Positions 23,705-39,378 are shown, counted from the first letter of the stretch. The stretch: 64,000 nucleotides of DNA from Drosophila pseudoobscura (GCF_009870125.1 NC_046683.1:4588001-4652000), one strand, 5' to 3'. The notes: a model not told the origin generated them from the letters alone. Made by a program: numbers and translations.

Positions 23705-24977
23705 GTAAATATGGCCGTTGATTAGAAAGTGTAGTAGCCACCCCGAAGAACCTTTCACCTTTACCCCGTTTTTTTCGGCAATTTTTTTTTAACAATTTAC
23801 AACTCAGTTACAAAACAACGAAAAAAGTTCTTCTGCTGTACGTTTTTTGTGTTTGTTGTTGTTGCTGCTGGTGCTGCTGGGGTTTCTCGTGACGTACAAA
23901 TTAGCAAAGAAGTGGCGTAGTTTAGTTCATGGTTTTTTTTTCTCGGTTCGCGGTCGTCTGTTTTCGTGTCGTTGTTTTTGCACTTGTGCAAATGCAATTG
24001 ATTTTTGTGTTTGTTAGTTGTTTTGCCCTGTCTCACGTTCATTCTTTCTTCCCTCACCCCCTCCCCCTGGAGATACTGCTCTCTGTCATTTCTTTGTTGT
24101 TAATGGTGTCAGTGTCGCTCCAACACACTCTTGGACCGCCCTACCACCCCAAAAAAAAACCGACCCTCCAAGGGCAGAACAGCTGCAATGCCATCAAAAA
24201 CATCGACTTTGGGTGTGAAGTTGGTCAGAGTCGAGCGCCCGTGTGTCCGTTCCAATTATTGTATTGCAAAAACGCTGATTACAGGGAAGACACTGGCACC
24301 ACACCGTGCCCCTCCCCGCCCGCACACCGCACACCAGCCAGCGGCACAGACAGAATTTCGTTGCTCTGGTAAACGCGCATGTGGATTCGTTTTATTGGTG
24401 CTCACAAGTATCGTATGATAATCTCCGTTCTATTGTTGTTTTTGTTGTGCTTTTCCGCGGGCTTCTCGCACACATCCGCATGCACAGAACACGTACGCAG
24501 CGCATGTGGGAGCTTTGCATGTGTGTGTTGCTGCGTGGCTGCCAACCTGTCGAAAATTTTCACCATTTTAATTCAATTTAGAAATATAATTGGACCCGCA
24601 TACGTATATTGGAGGGAAAAGTGCATACACAATTCACAGTGTGTTTCCGGTGTCGTGGGAAAGTTACGGTGGGGAATTAAGTCCATTCCATTCTTAGTTG
24701 CACAGCTTTTTTTTTTTTTTTACTTTTCGATCTGGCAACGCCTGCAAGCGCGGTTTTTCTGCGAAAATTCGAAACCAAATTGTAGTAGGCCACGACAATT
24801 ACCGGATTACGATATCGAAGAATCGGTATCATTAACAGACATTCTCGTATCGAAACTCAAATTCAATTCAGTAAAATACGAAATTTGTTTTCGTTAATAA
24901 TTGGCCTCAATAATGAAATTGGTGATTTTTGCATCCGTTTTTTGTTTTTAATTCTTAGCCGCTTGCAATCCGCTTAA

Positions 24978-26808
24978 ATGTCACAACACTCGAAAAGGGA
25001 AAAGGACACAGCCGCCAACAGCACGAAAAGCCATGCCCAGAGCACACGCCACACGAGCGGCAGTAGCAGCGCGAATAAACACAGTCACAAAAAGCAGATG
25101 CCCAACGGCAGTCTAAAGGCCAATTCCAACACCAAACCAAACCAAAACTCCAACAGCAGCAGTACCACCACCAAGGTATCCACAATGCTGACCACAGGAT
25201 CGGCATCGGGGTCGAGATCAGGATCAGGATCAGGATCGAGCTCCTCCGTCTCCCCATCCAGCTCGTCGTCGGCACCCCTGCTGTCGCAGGTTCAGGGAAA
25301 ATTTCAAATGAGCAAAAAGGAGAAAAACCAAAAAGACAAACAGCGCGAGAGGGAGCGCATCGAGCGCGAGCAGTTTGTGCTCTGGCGTCGACCCTTCGAT
25401 ACGTCCTTGTATTGTGGCCTCGAACTGATGGCGCTGCTGCGAACCTGGAGCTCAAGGTAATGTTGAATGACGAGACGTGAGGTGAGGTGAGGTGTGTTCA
25501 GGCAGATACTCAAACCCGTTCTCATCTTTCAGATTGCTGCAGCAACGTCTCCTGCTGGCCGCTTTGATAGTATTAGGCGTATTATTTAGTGTAATTTACA
25601 GAATTGATGGACCACATCAGCTGGCCATTGAGCTAGTGCATCGGAACACCTGGTTCTTTGTCTACTGGCTGGGTCTGGGCGTGCTCTCCTCAGTGGGACT
25701 TGGCACTGGCCTACACACGTTCCTTCTATATCTGGGGCCGCACATAGCCAGCGTTACGCTTGCCGCATACGAGTGCAATTCCCTGAAATTCCCGCGCCCT
25801 CCATATCCAGATGAGTGAGTATCTCCCAATCGCCGTTCTCCGTTCCCCGTTGTCATACTTCTGACTTTTCTGACTCATCTGCAGCATCATCTGCCCGGAG
25901 GAGCCGTATGATAAACGGGTGCCCAATCTGTGGGCCATCATGTCAAAGGTTCGACTGGAGGCATTCCTTTGGGGCGCTGGCACGGCCCTGGGCGAGCTGC
26001 CGCCGTACTTCATGGCCAAGGCGGCGCGTCTCTCCGGGTACGATCCGGACGATGCTGAGGAGCTGGCCGAGTTCGAGGCCCTGAACGCCAAGAGGAATCA
26101 GAAGAACCTCAGTTTAATGGACAAGGGAAAGCTGTTCATGGAGCGCGTGGTGGAGCGCATTGGCTTCTTCGGCATCTTGGCCTGTGCAAGTGTAAGTGGG
26201 AACGGATGTGGAAAATCCTAGAACAATACTGACTATGAAATTCCTTGCAGATTCCCAATCCCTTATTCGATCTGGCTGGCATCACTTGCGGCCATTTTCT
26301 AGTGCCATTCTGGACCTTCTTCGGAGCCACACTGATCGGCAAGGCCATCATCAAAATGCACATACAGAAAATCTTCGTGATCATTGCCTTTAATGAAACG
26401 CTGATTGAGCGAGCAGTGGATCTTCTGGCCTCGCTGCCATACTTCGGTCATAAGCTGCAGGAGCCCTTTAAGGCCTTTCTCAAAAACCAAAAGCAGCGCC
26501 TCCATCGTCAACAGCGTGGCAAGGGTGCTGCTGTTGGCCCCGATTCAGGCAATCTGCTATCGAAGATTTTCGAGGCGTTTGTAATTGGAATGGTGTGCTA
26601 TTTTGTTGTGTCAATTGTTAACTCTCTGGCGCAAAGCTATCACAAGCGTCTGCACCGAAAGACTCCGTCACCGGCATTAGGGACGGGTCCGGCCTCGGCC
26701 TCGGGCTCGGCGTCGGTCAAGGCAGTACCAGTGCCTGTGACCACGCCTACGCCCTCGGCTACGGTCACATCCAAGAAGCATGCCAAGCAGCGGGCTCTAC
26801 GCGAATAG
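24978..26808 (+). CDS. Tango5: Tango5, VMP1 orthologue
   Basis: Four coding exons, 24978-25456, 25533-25814, 25885-26191 and 26251-26808, join in phase to give 541 aa. The first 110 or so residues are Ser/Gly/Asn-rich low complexity, followed by a basic [14 protein letters not shown] stretch. Several membrane segments follow ([18 protein letters not shown], the [20 protein letters not shown] region, [34 protein letters not shown]). The VTT/SNARE-associated domain, with its conserved [20 protein letters not shown], marks VMP1. VMP1 is an ER phospholipid scramblase needed for autophagosome closure and release from the ER and for lipoprotein and lipid-droplet handling. In flies it was also recovered as a Golgi-organisation/secretion gene. 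The basic, Ser/Ala-rich tail is poorly conserved. AATAAA sits at 27380-27385 and 27395-27400. Confidence 0.95.
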
Positions 26809-29800
26809 AGGAGACTTCAATCCAAAATCACAAGCCCCAAGCCCAAAATCTCTTGAGTTGATACAATTTCCAGAACCCCCTCCAAACCCGTTTCCTATCG
26901 AAGTCTTAAGTTATTGTACCTATATATATATTTTTTTTTGTGTTTTCGTGTCCTTGTTTTAGTCAAATTTTCAACTTGGAAGTGTACGCTTTGTATGGGA
27001 TGTCAAGAGGCAGATGCATCCGGCCGGTACGGAACGGATACGGCGGCGCTAGCTCGAGAACTTAGATTAAGTCCAAGAATCAGCAAGGAGCAGAAAATTA
27101 CTAGTAAAAAATTAAAAACAAATATACAACAGCAACAACAACAAAATAAGTAGAAATATACATATGTATATGTATGTATGCATCTGTGTGTGACTGTACT
27201 ATGAAAAGTAAAAGAGAAAGAGAGAGAGAGAGACAGACAGACGGACAGACAGAGAGGGGCTAGCTAGTCGGCAGATAAAATGCAAATTGTGCTAAAAGAC
27301 ATTGAAGAAGAGTAGAAGCAGAAGTAGAATGGTTGCTGAAATGCTGAAAACAGAAACAAAACAAAAAGAAAATAGGAAAAATAAACGTAATATGAATAAA
27401 CAAATGCACAGACGGACGTTTTGCTTAATCAAGCGGACTGGACTCTCTTGATTGCATTAAGATATCCGCTCCATTTGGCTGAGATTTCATTTCCAGATTC
27501 AGATCCGTCATCAACAGTTGGCTTTCATTAAGCCCCTGGCAACGGGTACGACTGCCGACACAACTGTCCCTCCCCGCCCACGTGATGTCTTACGTATAGC
27601 CGAGTGGCCAGCTCGAAGGACAATTGCTGCGTCCACGTGGATGGGTGGAGTGGCCGGTAAGGGGTGGGGGACGATGGAATAAACGAGCTTTGCGACGCGC
27701 TTTGAATGCCTAATCCTGTCAACAACTACAGTTCCGTAAAACAACAAGAACAACAGCTGAAATAACAAGAACTGAAGGAAGGCGTCGGCACCACCGAATC
27801 GTCTGATACCCTTGCAGATCGCTCGTTGCTATGGTACAGCGACCCGTATATATACATTCTTCTTCCCGTGTGAAACATCTCGTACAAGTCGTATTGCCCT
27901 CTGGAAGCGAATTGCAAGGAGAAATGCAAACAGCGATGACAACTGCCAGCGGCTAACGGTACAATGTCAACACTTGGCCAGAGCGAGAGGCAAAGGGGCA
28001 GTGGCAGGGGCGGGCACTGACGGACTGACATACTCGGACATGACAGGACGTGCAGAATGCCAGCAACAAGAAATATTTTCATTTAGCTGTCGACAGAATT
28101 CTTTTAAAATGGACACATGCTCCACCCGTCACTGCCCCGCTCCACTCCCGGCCATACTCCGCTCTACTGCTCTGCTACGTCGGGTAGCTTCCCACTGAAA
28201 GGGGGGAAACCAGCTACAGTGGTCTCCTGCTACCGTCAAGGATTTAGCTTCAGGGCAAAGGTAGCATAGGAGCGGGTGAGGGAGAGGTCGTGTGCGCACA
28301 AACTGGTCACACCTCACGCTCCATGCCAACGCCCAGACAGGCAGACAGACAGAGACGAAGATGAAGAGTTTTCGGCAGGGCAATCGCTTGTCTCTCTCTG
28401 CCGCTCAGTGCGTTCTCTGATACACAGCCTGTGCAGCTCCCGGATCACTACTTTCAGATAGGACAAAAAACCACACAAAAAAAATTACAGCATTTAGTCA
28501 TAAAACTCACTAATGCCAACTCCCCCCACTCGATCTGCCCCCTAATTCCTACTCAGACAACCATCTCCCCCTCATTTTACCAGTGAAGGGCAGCAAAGCT
28601 CCACTCCGCTGCCGCTCTAAAAACACGTTTGCATTGCTGTCGGCTCACCAAAGTATGCGATACAGTTATGACTAGGCGGGAGGGAGAGCAGGGAAATCAA
28701 GGACAGAGAGACCGGGAGCGAGCGAGCGCGTGTGCGTCTATTCGTGCTCAAGTGCTTTACTTCTCCACTACCACTTTCCATTCCCCTCAGCCGCCCCCTT
28801 CCGACGGAGCTTTGCTTTCGGCCTGCTTGCGTGCAAATATGACTAAAGCTCCTCCGGCAAGTGGCTCCCCCCCGCGAGCACTACCGCGCCGCACTACCCC
28901 GCCACTTTGACAGCTTCCTGCGCGTGGCCATATGGCCGTTAGCTGACGACTCCACTGTGCAACAGGCAGAGGGGGCAGCGGGTGGCGCAGGGACGACGTG
29001 CGTCCGTCACTCCGGCAGGGCGAAAGTTCTTGGAGATGGCACTGGATAGTATACGCACCTATCGCTGAGTTCTAAGGCCTATGCAAGGTGTATTTCCACA
29101 AGGTGAGGCCTTGCCACAGACCGATCTTAACGGTAGTTTGATTTTTATTCAAGTTACCCAAAAGTATGTGTGGATGTGTGATATACAACGAACGAGAAAG
29201 ATAGACAAATTATGCCAATTTAAATCCTTTAACAGAGATCACACAAAAACAATGGATCGCAAGAAGCTTTACATTTGCAGAAGCTCCGACTAAGCGACCG
29301 TTCCCGCAATGTGATCTTGGCGGCTTCCGACTTATGCATGCATGTGTATATATTTATGTACATATGTATATAGAGGACAAACGAATAATGTGCGTGCCAG
29401 TGATGTGGGGCAACGCAACTCCCCTCGATACTTTCGCATCTGTCGGGACAGCTCCTATCGGCACATCACTGGCTGCGATTGTAACTGTATTAATATAATT
29501 GCGGCTGTCGCTAGCTGTTTTGCACCAGACGACGCACACCAGCGCCAGCGTGCGCACTTGGACGTGCCCCTGCGTGCTTTTCCATTTCGTTTCCATTTCG
29601 TTTCGTTCGTTCGGAGCCGCAAAATAACCGTGGACAGCGACAAACAATAACAACGTTGCAGATAGAATAGATATAGAGAGGGAGAGAGTGAGTGCGCCGC
29701 GCCTATCGGCAGGCAATGATTCCCGTTGTTTACTTTGATTGACTATCCTTGAGTGGAGCGGGAGAGTGATAAACAGCATTGCAGACCAAAGACCAGACAG

Positions 29801-29837
29801 CCAAAAAAATATCATCATCCAAATATAATGTGACAAG
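26809..29837 (+). other. Tango5 3' UTR and Rph upstream region
   Basis: Up to about 27400 this is the Tango5 3' UTR, with GA and GACA repeats near 27209-27255. The remaining 2.4 kb holds no gene I can support. A GA-rich tract (29675-29690) lies about 150 bp before the Rph start and resembles GAGA-factor sites of regulated promoters. No copy of the Motif 1/DRE repeat is seen. Confidence 0.55.
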
Positions 29838-32800
29838 ATGGACTTCCAGAACCGCAATAACACGGCCAACAAGTTCGTCTGTCCCAGCGACAGGCAGCTG
29901 GCCTTGCGTGCCAAGTAAGTACCGTTATAAGCCCCAAAAGCCTAGCTTTCAAAGCAACCGACAGGCATGGCCTGAAAGCTGAGTTGGACTTAAAGCTAAA
30001 GTGTCATTGTCATTGGGATTGGGCTTTAGGCATTGGAAATTGGGCATTGGGAGACTAATGCAACAATTGGCTATCCTATAATCTCTCCGTTTCATGGCCA
30101 GTGGCGAAATAGCAACAAATGGTATTTTTTTCATGTGTGTGTTTCTGTGTGTGTGTGTTTTACGGTTAGAGCTAACAGCAACCAAAATTCGACAAAAGCT
30201 TTAGTTGTAATTTAATTAACTTTTACTCCGTCTGTTTATGTGTGTGTGTGTGTGTGTGTGTGCATGATTGGCCAAAACACACAGCCCTAAACTGTGGCCT
30301 AATCAAATATATACATGTGTGTGCCGCACACACTGTCAGACGCCGACAACGACGACGGCTATGTAGCGCGGGAGCCATGTCCCTGAGCGAACAACTTTGA
30401 AGGCTAAGGGGAGTGCAAACTGAAACCGAAACGCAAGGGATCCACATGGTTTCTGTGGCGGCCCAATTCTAATCATAATTGTTGCACGCTGACAGATTAA
30501 TAAAATTTTAATAATGTTCAATTTTTTATGGGCCCCCCACCGACACATACACATAATGGTCCAGAGACAGAGAGGCTTTCATTTATTTATTGCAATTGAC
30601 GGGGGGTGGGAATTGGGGCATGGCAGAGCCATTTACATGATTTAAGCAACACGCCCATGTCGCATATCGCATATCGCATATAGCATGCCGCATGTCTCAT
30701 ACCGCACCCGGAATCCAGAATCCACAAAACGAAACCATTTCCCTACTGGTATATGTATATATATGTATATGTATATACATATGCCCAGCATATGCTGGTT
30801 GTGCGAGCCTGTAGCATACTGCGTGGGGCAGCCGTGGGTGGAGGAGCAGTGGCCGGAGCAAGAGCACGGCTCAAATCAATCCCAGCTGACTGTAAATGCG
30901 ACTTGGGCGCATTAAAAATACAAAAACACCGCCACACGGACACGCACCGACAGGCACGGCACAGCATGAACGGAAAGCAGAGCGAAAAGAGGAGCGAAGA
31001 GGTGGGCGGCAGGCAGGGCAGGCAGGGCATGGAGGGCAGGTTTCAAGTGTGCAATTTACACTTCCGTTCGTTCATTCGTTCGCTACATTGTAACCATTCA
31101 CACTGACACTCCACTCACACCCTGGCACACGCACACAGACAGGCACAGACACGCACACGAACATAAAGAAGCATAGAAACAAAGAGCTTTTTTTGCCTTT
31201 AACCGAGCGACAGGACGGGCAGGGAGAGAAGAGAGAGGCGCTAAGCGGGAAGCTCGCTTCTCTCCCTCTCCCTCTCATTTCTGACTCTCATTTTGTGGCA
31301 TTGGCTGGCTCTGTACTTGAAATTCAAATTACAGCTCAAGGGAGCAACATCAGGAAGAGGAAAATCATGGCCAAAGGGGGCAAGGAGAACTGTTCAAGGG
31401 TAAGCCAATGAGCACTCACTCAGGAGCGAGCCCATTCAGGCAGTGCTATGGAGAGCAGGGCTAGTAAAGTGTCAGAAAAGAGCAGGCCATCGTCACACCG
31501 ATCTCCAGCAAGTCCCAACGAAATACAAAGGAAATATGGGAGTCCTCAGAAGAAATCGTACAAAAAATAAACGTAAGGCTAAGGAAAGAAAGGAAACCGT
31601 TCAACAAATCAGTGTTTTTTCTCCGTTTTTTCTCCGTTCATTGTAAAAACTGTGCAATATGTTGTTCCTCATGTTCGAAGCCATACACTTTTCCTTTGCC
31701 ATTCGACAGGACAGCTTTTGGATTGAGCTCTTGTAATTGGCAGATTTGTTTCGTATGCGACAATCAGATCTGGTTGAAACATAAGCCCTTGGCTCTGCCT
31801 CCGCTAAGGACGACAGCTGAGACCCCGTTTGAACCCCGTTTCAGGAGTGATTTGATTTGGTATTCGGTTCCCCATTGATTTCGTTACTTAGAGGAGCACA
31901 GCACTTATTTTGGTCCGGGCCAATGTTGATAGAGTACTAAGCGAATTTGTAATTTAATTATGATGTTGGAGAACCCGCAAGGGCATTTCCACATGGAGCC
32001 ACAGCACGCACAGACACGGGGCCCATGGTCGCACACAGCACAAGTACGAGTTCAGGGCAAGAGCAGAGTCAAGTCAATAAACCCATAGTGAAGGCGAAAA
32101 AAATGTTTAGGTAAAGTAGAGGCTCTACGCCCGGATTTGCATGCCCGACCTGGTTGCTGGTTGCTGGTTGCTGTGCGTGCCCGTATGTGGGCTGTGGGGT
32201 GGCGCTTGGCTTGGCTTTGCTTCTTTTTTTTTTAATGCCATGTGTAAGTGATTCCAAAGTGGCTATAACAAACGCTTTCGGACCCCGAACACCTCCTGCA
32301 ACGCAAGGGAACGGAACGGAAATAAAACAGCATTAAAGGCTTTTTACTAGAGTGACACGACCAGCAGATACCCCTTGTATTTGTGGGTCTCCTTTAGAGC
32401 ATAGCGCCACACGAATACAACATGCTCCGCTCCTGCCTTCTACTGGGTGTACAGCGGGGGGATAATGAACCCGAGCTAGGCGCCGGCTACGGGCACGGCA
32501 ACGGGTACGGGTACGGGAATAGGTCCTAAACATGGGCGAGTTAATTAACTTTGAACTTGACATTTTGGCCGTGTGCTGCTGCTGAGGAACATGGAAACCG
32601 CATTAAACAGCCCGCAACTAACGATGCTCATTAGGCAGGGCACCCAACCCATACCAGCCCATAGCATACCATTCCATCCACTTGAAGCACTTTTGGAGCT
32701 GGCACATTAACAAGGTCTCCCCGTTTTTTGGCTTTTCCTATCTCTCCCGCACAGATTGAGGGCCGGCTGGAGCAGCTCAAAGACCAGTGAACCCTTGCGT

Positions 32801-35581
32801 CCCGAGGAGCAGGAGGCCATCATATCCGTGATACGGCGCAATGAGGAGATCGAGATTGCCGAACGGCAGCGGGTCGGCCGTCTGGTGGAGCGAGTTGAGA
32901 AGATCAAGCAGCACGCTGTCGAGCGGGGCCCCAACTGTTGTCGCCTCTGCGGCGACACCTTTGGCCTGTTGCGGCCGCATCGCATCATTTGCGAGGACTG
33001 CCGTCAGTCCGTGTGCACCAAGTGCAGCGTGGACATCAATATCCGGTATCACACCAGCGAGCGGACACGAGAGATCTGGCTCTGTCGCATCTGCTCGGAG
33101 ACGCGCGAGATGTGGAAGAAGTCGGGGGCCTGGTTCTTCAAGGGCCTGCCGCGGTACGACACGCCGCGCAGTGCCAGCGCCACGCCTACGCCCACAGCCA
33201 CACCAGGAGGGATGGCATCCATGGCAGGTAGGGATTGCTCATGTCCTGTCGCGTCATTTACTATCCACTTCCGCTTTTCGCAAGGACCAGTGCAAAGTGC
33301 AAAGTGCAAAGTGGGGCACAGCTATGCTATGCCTGCAAATGAGTCTCGTTCGCTATCCAAACTATCCAGAACCCAGAACTCGACTTTGGTTCGCAGTCCA
33401 GTCCAGTCCTTTGATCCATTCCTTTTTTGCCAGTTTCCAACAATCATCGCGGTTCAATTCGATCCTTAGTTAAGCCATTAATCAATCGATTTGTTATCGA
33501 CAGCACAGAGCTGTGCTTCATGATAGTTATCAATCATAGCATTATCAATCTGAAACTTAAGACCGGAACTTGGCTTCGCATGAGCTGCGCTGCTTTTCCC
33601 TTTCCATGCCCTTGCGTTGCCCTATTTCAGCAACTTATCGATTTCAATCGATATCTAATCGACCTGTTATCGGAGGCTTGCGTCGGAAATCGACCGAAAC
33701 CATCGCTAATATCGATATTCTATGTCATCGTAGGAGACACGCGGGCCGTGCACAGCTGCCACGGAACGCCGACGCGGCCGGCGCGGGTCAAGAAGCTGAC
33801 CATACGGGTCAACGACAGCAGCTCCAGCAGCGGCCCCTCCGAGCCGGAGGATGAGCTGGACGGCGGGGCTGGTAGCGGTTTCGGTGGCGGTGCCAGGGGC
33901 TCGGCCGTGGGCCGGCTGCAGAGGGAGGACAGCTTCCGGCTGCGGGCATACGGCTCCATACGAAGCTTCATCGACGGCGGCGAGCGAAAGTTGTCGAACT
34001 CCTTCTTCTTCGGTCGACAGCAGAGCCACCGGCCGTCGGAGTGCCCCGACTACGACAGCATCAGCCTCACGAACGGCTCGGCGGTGGCCCAACTGCGCCG
34101 CGAGAGCAGCTCCCTGCGCCGCGGTTCGGTTAGCTCCTCCTGGTCCATCAGCGAGAGCTCTGGCTCCGGTAATTCCGGCAGCCAGTCGCAGTCCCAGTCG
34201 CAATCGCAATCGCAATACACCCAAGCCCAGCAACAGCATTGCCGGGATCCGCTGCTCGGCTGGCTGGAGATAGCCATCAGCTATCGGGAGAACTTCCACA
34301 GCCTGGACTGCACAATGGTGCGGGCACGCGACCTGCCCGCCATGGACGCCTCTGGCCTGACCGATCCCTACTGCAAGCTCAACATAATCACGCCCGAGGC
34401 GCTCACCAAATACACGCGCTGGCAGCGCACCAAGACCGTGCACAAGACCCGCAATCCAGAGTTCAACGAAACCCTCCAGTTTGTCGGCGTGGAGCCCGAG
34501 GAGCTCGGCAACTCCCTGCTGTATGTGGCCCTCTTCGACGACGACAAGTACGGGCACGATTTCCTAGGCGCAGCCAAGGTCTGCCTTTCCACGGTGAGTC
34601 CAACGATGGATACGGTTCCAGGATAAGGTGCCACATCCAACGGCCAATTCGAAGCTAATTTTCCGGTTTTCACTTTCACCTTGATATGATGGCCGCCAGG
34701 TTTCCAAGCAAGCAAGCCAGCAAGCAAGGAAACGTGAGGAACGTGAAGAGCAAGCCTTAGGCCCCTCTTCGCCGAGCAATTGGCATTAAAATATAAACCC
34801 CAAAAATATTAAAATGAAGCCCATTTTTAGGCTGAAAATATCTGAAATTGAATTTAAAGAACGGACGGAACTTTAAGCGTCAAATTGCAGGCGAACAAAG
34901 CGAACGGAAATTGACAGATCCCTACTAATTCTTGCTGCTTCGGCTTTCGTTTCGTTTCGTTTCCGTTTCCATTTCGACTTCCGTTTCCTTTGCAGGTGCA
35001 CAGCACATCCCAGTACAGGATCTCGGTGCCGCTGGGCGTGGAGGATCAGTACAGCAGCGCGGCGGAAATGGCCCAGGAGTGGCCCAATGGCAAAATTCTT
35101 ATCTCCCTGTGCTACAATACCAAGCGGCGGGCCCTGGTCGTCAATGTGAAGCAGTGCATCAATCTGATGGCCATGGATAACAACGGTAGCTCCGATCCCT
35201 TTGTCAAGCTGTGAGTAATCCTCAAGATTATTGTACTTCTGTATCATTAATTTGCTAATGCTAATGTTCCGTTGCAGTCAGCTCAAACCGGATGCGCACA
35301 AGAACAAGAAGCACAAGACGAGCGTCAAGTGGCGGACCCTGAACCCGATCTACAACGAGGAGTTCTACTTTGAGGCCAGTCCCCACGATCTCAACAAGGA
35401 GATGCTCATTGTGACCGTGTGGGACAAGGATCTGGGCAAAAGCAACGACTTCCTGGGCAGCCTCCAGCTGGGGGCCCAGAGCAAGGGCGAACGCCTCCAG
35501 CAGTGGCACGACTGCATCCGATTGCCTGATCACTTTCATGAGAAGTGGCATTGCCTGGCCCCCGACAATCCCGCCCACTAG
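29838..35581 (+). CDS. Rph: Rabphilin, Rab effector with FYVE-type zinc finger and two C2 domains
   Basis: Five exons, 29838-29914, 32755-33227, 33734-34593, 34996-35210 and 35278-35581, are all in phase and give 642 aa. Residues 40-80 form the Rab-binding helix (RPEEQEAIISVIRRNEEIEI). A FYVE-type zinc finger follows (C88, C91 ... CEDC, CTKC, CRIC), then the SGAWFFK motif that contacts Rab3/Rab27. The middle is Ser/Gly/Gln-rich. C2A (about 355-480) has the calcium-loop signature MDASGLTDPYCKL, and C2B (about 510-630) has MDNNGSSDPFVKL, each with the expected Asp residues. Rabphilin binds synaptic vesicles through Rab GTPases and membranes through its C2 domains. The match to fly Rph is close throughout the N-terminus. 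AATAAA is at 36064-36069. Confidence 0.96.
29915..32754 (+). other. Rph intron 1
   Basis: This 2.84-kb intron has (TG)n at about 30239-30262, CATATCG repeats at 30660-30682, and a TATATG/CATATA palindromic patch near 30749-30794. No coding signal is seen. Confidence 0.6.
33228..33733 (+). other. Rph intron 2 with ATCGAT cluster
   Basis: This 506-bp intron contains GTGCAAA repeated three times (about 33291-33312). ATCGAT/TATCGA sites are unusually dense at about 33482-33717, just upstream of exon 3. Confidence 0.7.
34594..34995 (+). other. Rph intron 3
   Basis: A 402-bp intron inside the C2A-C2B linker region with GTGAGT donor and TTTGCAG acceptor. GCAAGCAA repeats at 34705-34728 are the only feature. 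Confidence 0.7.
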
Positions 35582-35770
35582 CGGGTGCCACGGCGGCTGC
35601 GGCTGGTCCACAACCAATCAAACACCCAACCGATCCTTCCCGCTTAGCTCCAAATATACACATAAATAGTAATACAGTAATATAACATATATATATTATA
35701 CATACATACATACATACATACATATACATATATATATATTTTTGATATGCCTGCCTGAGTGTGTGTGCCA

Positions 35771-35830
35771 GACAGAGAGACAGAAAGAAAGAGAGAGAGA
35801 GAGACATAGAGAGGAAGAGAAAGAGAGAGT
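35771..35830. repeat. GA-rich tract in the Rph 3' UTR
   Basis: 60 bp of imperfect GA repeat on the plus strand. On a fly X chromosome such tracts near gene 3' ends are candidate CLAMP/MSL entry sites. Confidence 0.6.
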
Positions 35831-36063
35831 GCGCTTGTGTATCTGCTTTCCGATATCTCGCATATAACCTCAATTGTTCTATATCTGTTCTATATACTTT
35901 CGGCTCTTATCGGCATTTTTGTATACATTCAAACTGTATATACTAGCTTTTTTTTAAGTGTCCTTATCAAAGGTTAATCAACATCAAAATAATTTCGATT
36001 TATTGCTAAATTCAATCTATAATCAAAACTAATTATTTATGTACTTAAATACATATATATCGA

Positions 36064-36069
36064 AATAAA
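36064..36069 (+). promoter_or_regulatory. Rph poly(A) signal
   Basis: AATAAA lies about 480 nt after the Rph stop codon. Confidence 0.45.
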
Positions 36070-37284
36070 TATCGGGATACAATTGGAACTCTTGCATCCA
36101 TCTAGCAGCATTACTAACTTCAAACTTGAAACATTCCGAGCCGATCGGATCCTGCCTGCCAGACAATCTTTGTATTCATTCGCTGGATGGGATATGATAT
36201 TATTGCACTGGAACTTTTATCTCTAAAGCCTCGCATTGTCCCCTATAGCGAAGAGAAAGCAAGGCTATGATGTTCTTTCTATGAGATGAGGCACCAACAA
36301 AGAAAGATCTTTGCCCAACCAGAAGAAAGTCATTGGAGCCGTAAAATATATGCTTTTGTGGCTAGACACCGACTCTCTTCATTCGCTTGTGCATCTCGAG
36401 ACAAGGACGTGCCCACCGCTGATGTATAGTATAACCTTATTGGTCTTTGTCAAGAATTTTCCTGGATTATTATTAAGGGCCAGAAACGAACGACTATCTA
36501 CAGTATCGTGCGCTTTAGCCATACCCCAATTGAAAACGTTTTGTTAGCTTATTTCACATGACATTTAATAGATTCAAAGATTCAGAAACAGCTAAGAAGT
36601 TCCATTCTATTAAAAACTTTTGCAGGTAAGTACAAACATACGGGGGGAAGGGAATCCTGCTTCAGCTTCCGTTCCAGTTTCAGTTCACAATTAATAAGTT
36701 TTGGCATAAGGAATTTGAAAGGTTCCCAGTGAGAGGAGCTTCATATAGCGAGCATATATGTGTGTATGTATGTATGTATGTTTGCTACAATACAATATAC
36801 TACAAAACAACACAATCGGAATATTAGGTCCGATGTAGGTATAGAATACAAGTATGTATATATGTACCGATCGTGCGATAAACAGTGAGCGTATGCAACT
36901 AACAAACGGGGTGGGCGCTCAATGCCCATAGATACGAGATATAGTAGATATATAGATTAGAGTACATATTTCTATACAGATCGTGGTCTGTAAACACTTA
37001 AGATTAGGTTTCTGCCAGCGCGGGCAGATGGATAAGGTAGGTATACACATGTATGTATGGTTTGGGGCCATTGATTCGAGGATGCCTCATGCGCGGAACA
37101 TGCGCGGAAACTCTCAACCCTTTCGAAATCACTTGCGATCGTATAGCCGGGCAAAGGGGTTCGGATTGGCTGCCCCAGATCGATTCTGGTGCTGTTGCTG
37201 CTGTTGTTGCTGTTGCTGCTGCTGCTGCTGTGATGCAGAGGCAGCCAATCCGCTGCCCGTGGCCGATGCAGCACTGGCCATATG

Positions 37285-39378
<2,094 letters not shown>

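Larger units (their letters stand above)
21980..24977 (+). other. Atg8a 3' UTR, repeat pair and Tango5 leader region
   Basis: It holds the Atg8a poly(A) region (to about 22580), then two tandem copies of the dispersed repeat (22978-23608), then the predicted Tango5 5' UTR intron (23705-24958). The intron has a (T)n run at about 24709-24721 and no convincing ORF. Confidence 0.6.
35582..37284. other. Convergent Rph / ras 3' region
   Basis: The Rph 3' UTR runs to about 36085 (AATAAA 36064-36069) and includes a CATA repeat (35700-35725) and a GA-rich tract (35771-35830). The ras 3' UTR lies on the minus strand; it includes a CAG repeat (37187-37231), and its candidate poly(A) signal is ATTAAA (TTTAAT at 36564-36569). 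No gene is seen between. Confidence 0.55.

Noticed and set aside
28276-28910. Short frames between Tango5 and Rph
   Set aside because: Overlapping frames with Arg/Thr/Ser bias, no start context or splice support, and no domain.
33706-34557. 283-codon minus-strand frame inside Rph
   Set aside because: Shadow of the Rph C2A exon; Ala/Leu-rich with no recognisable domain.
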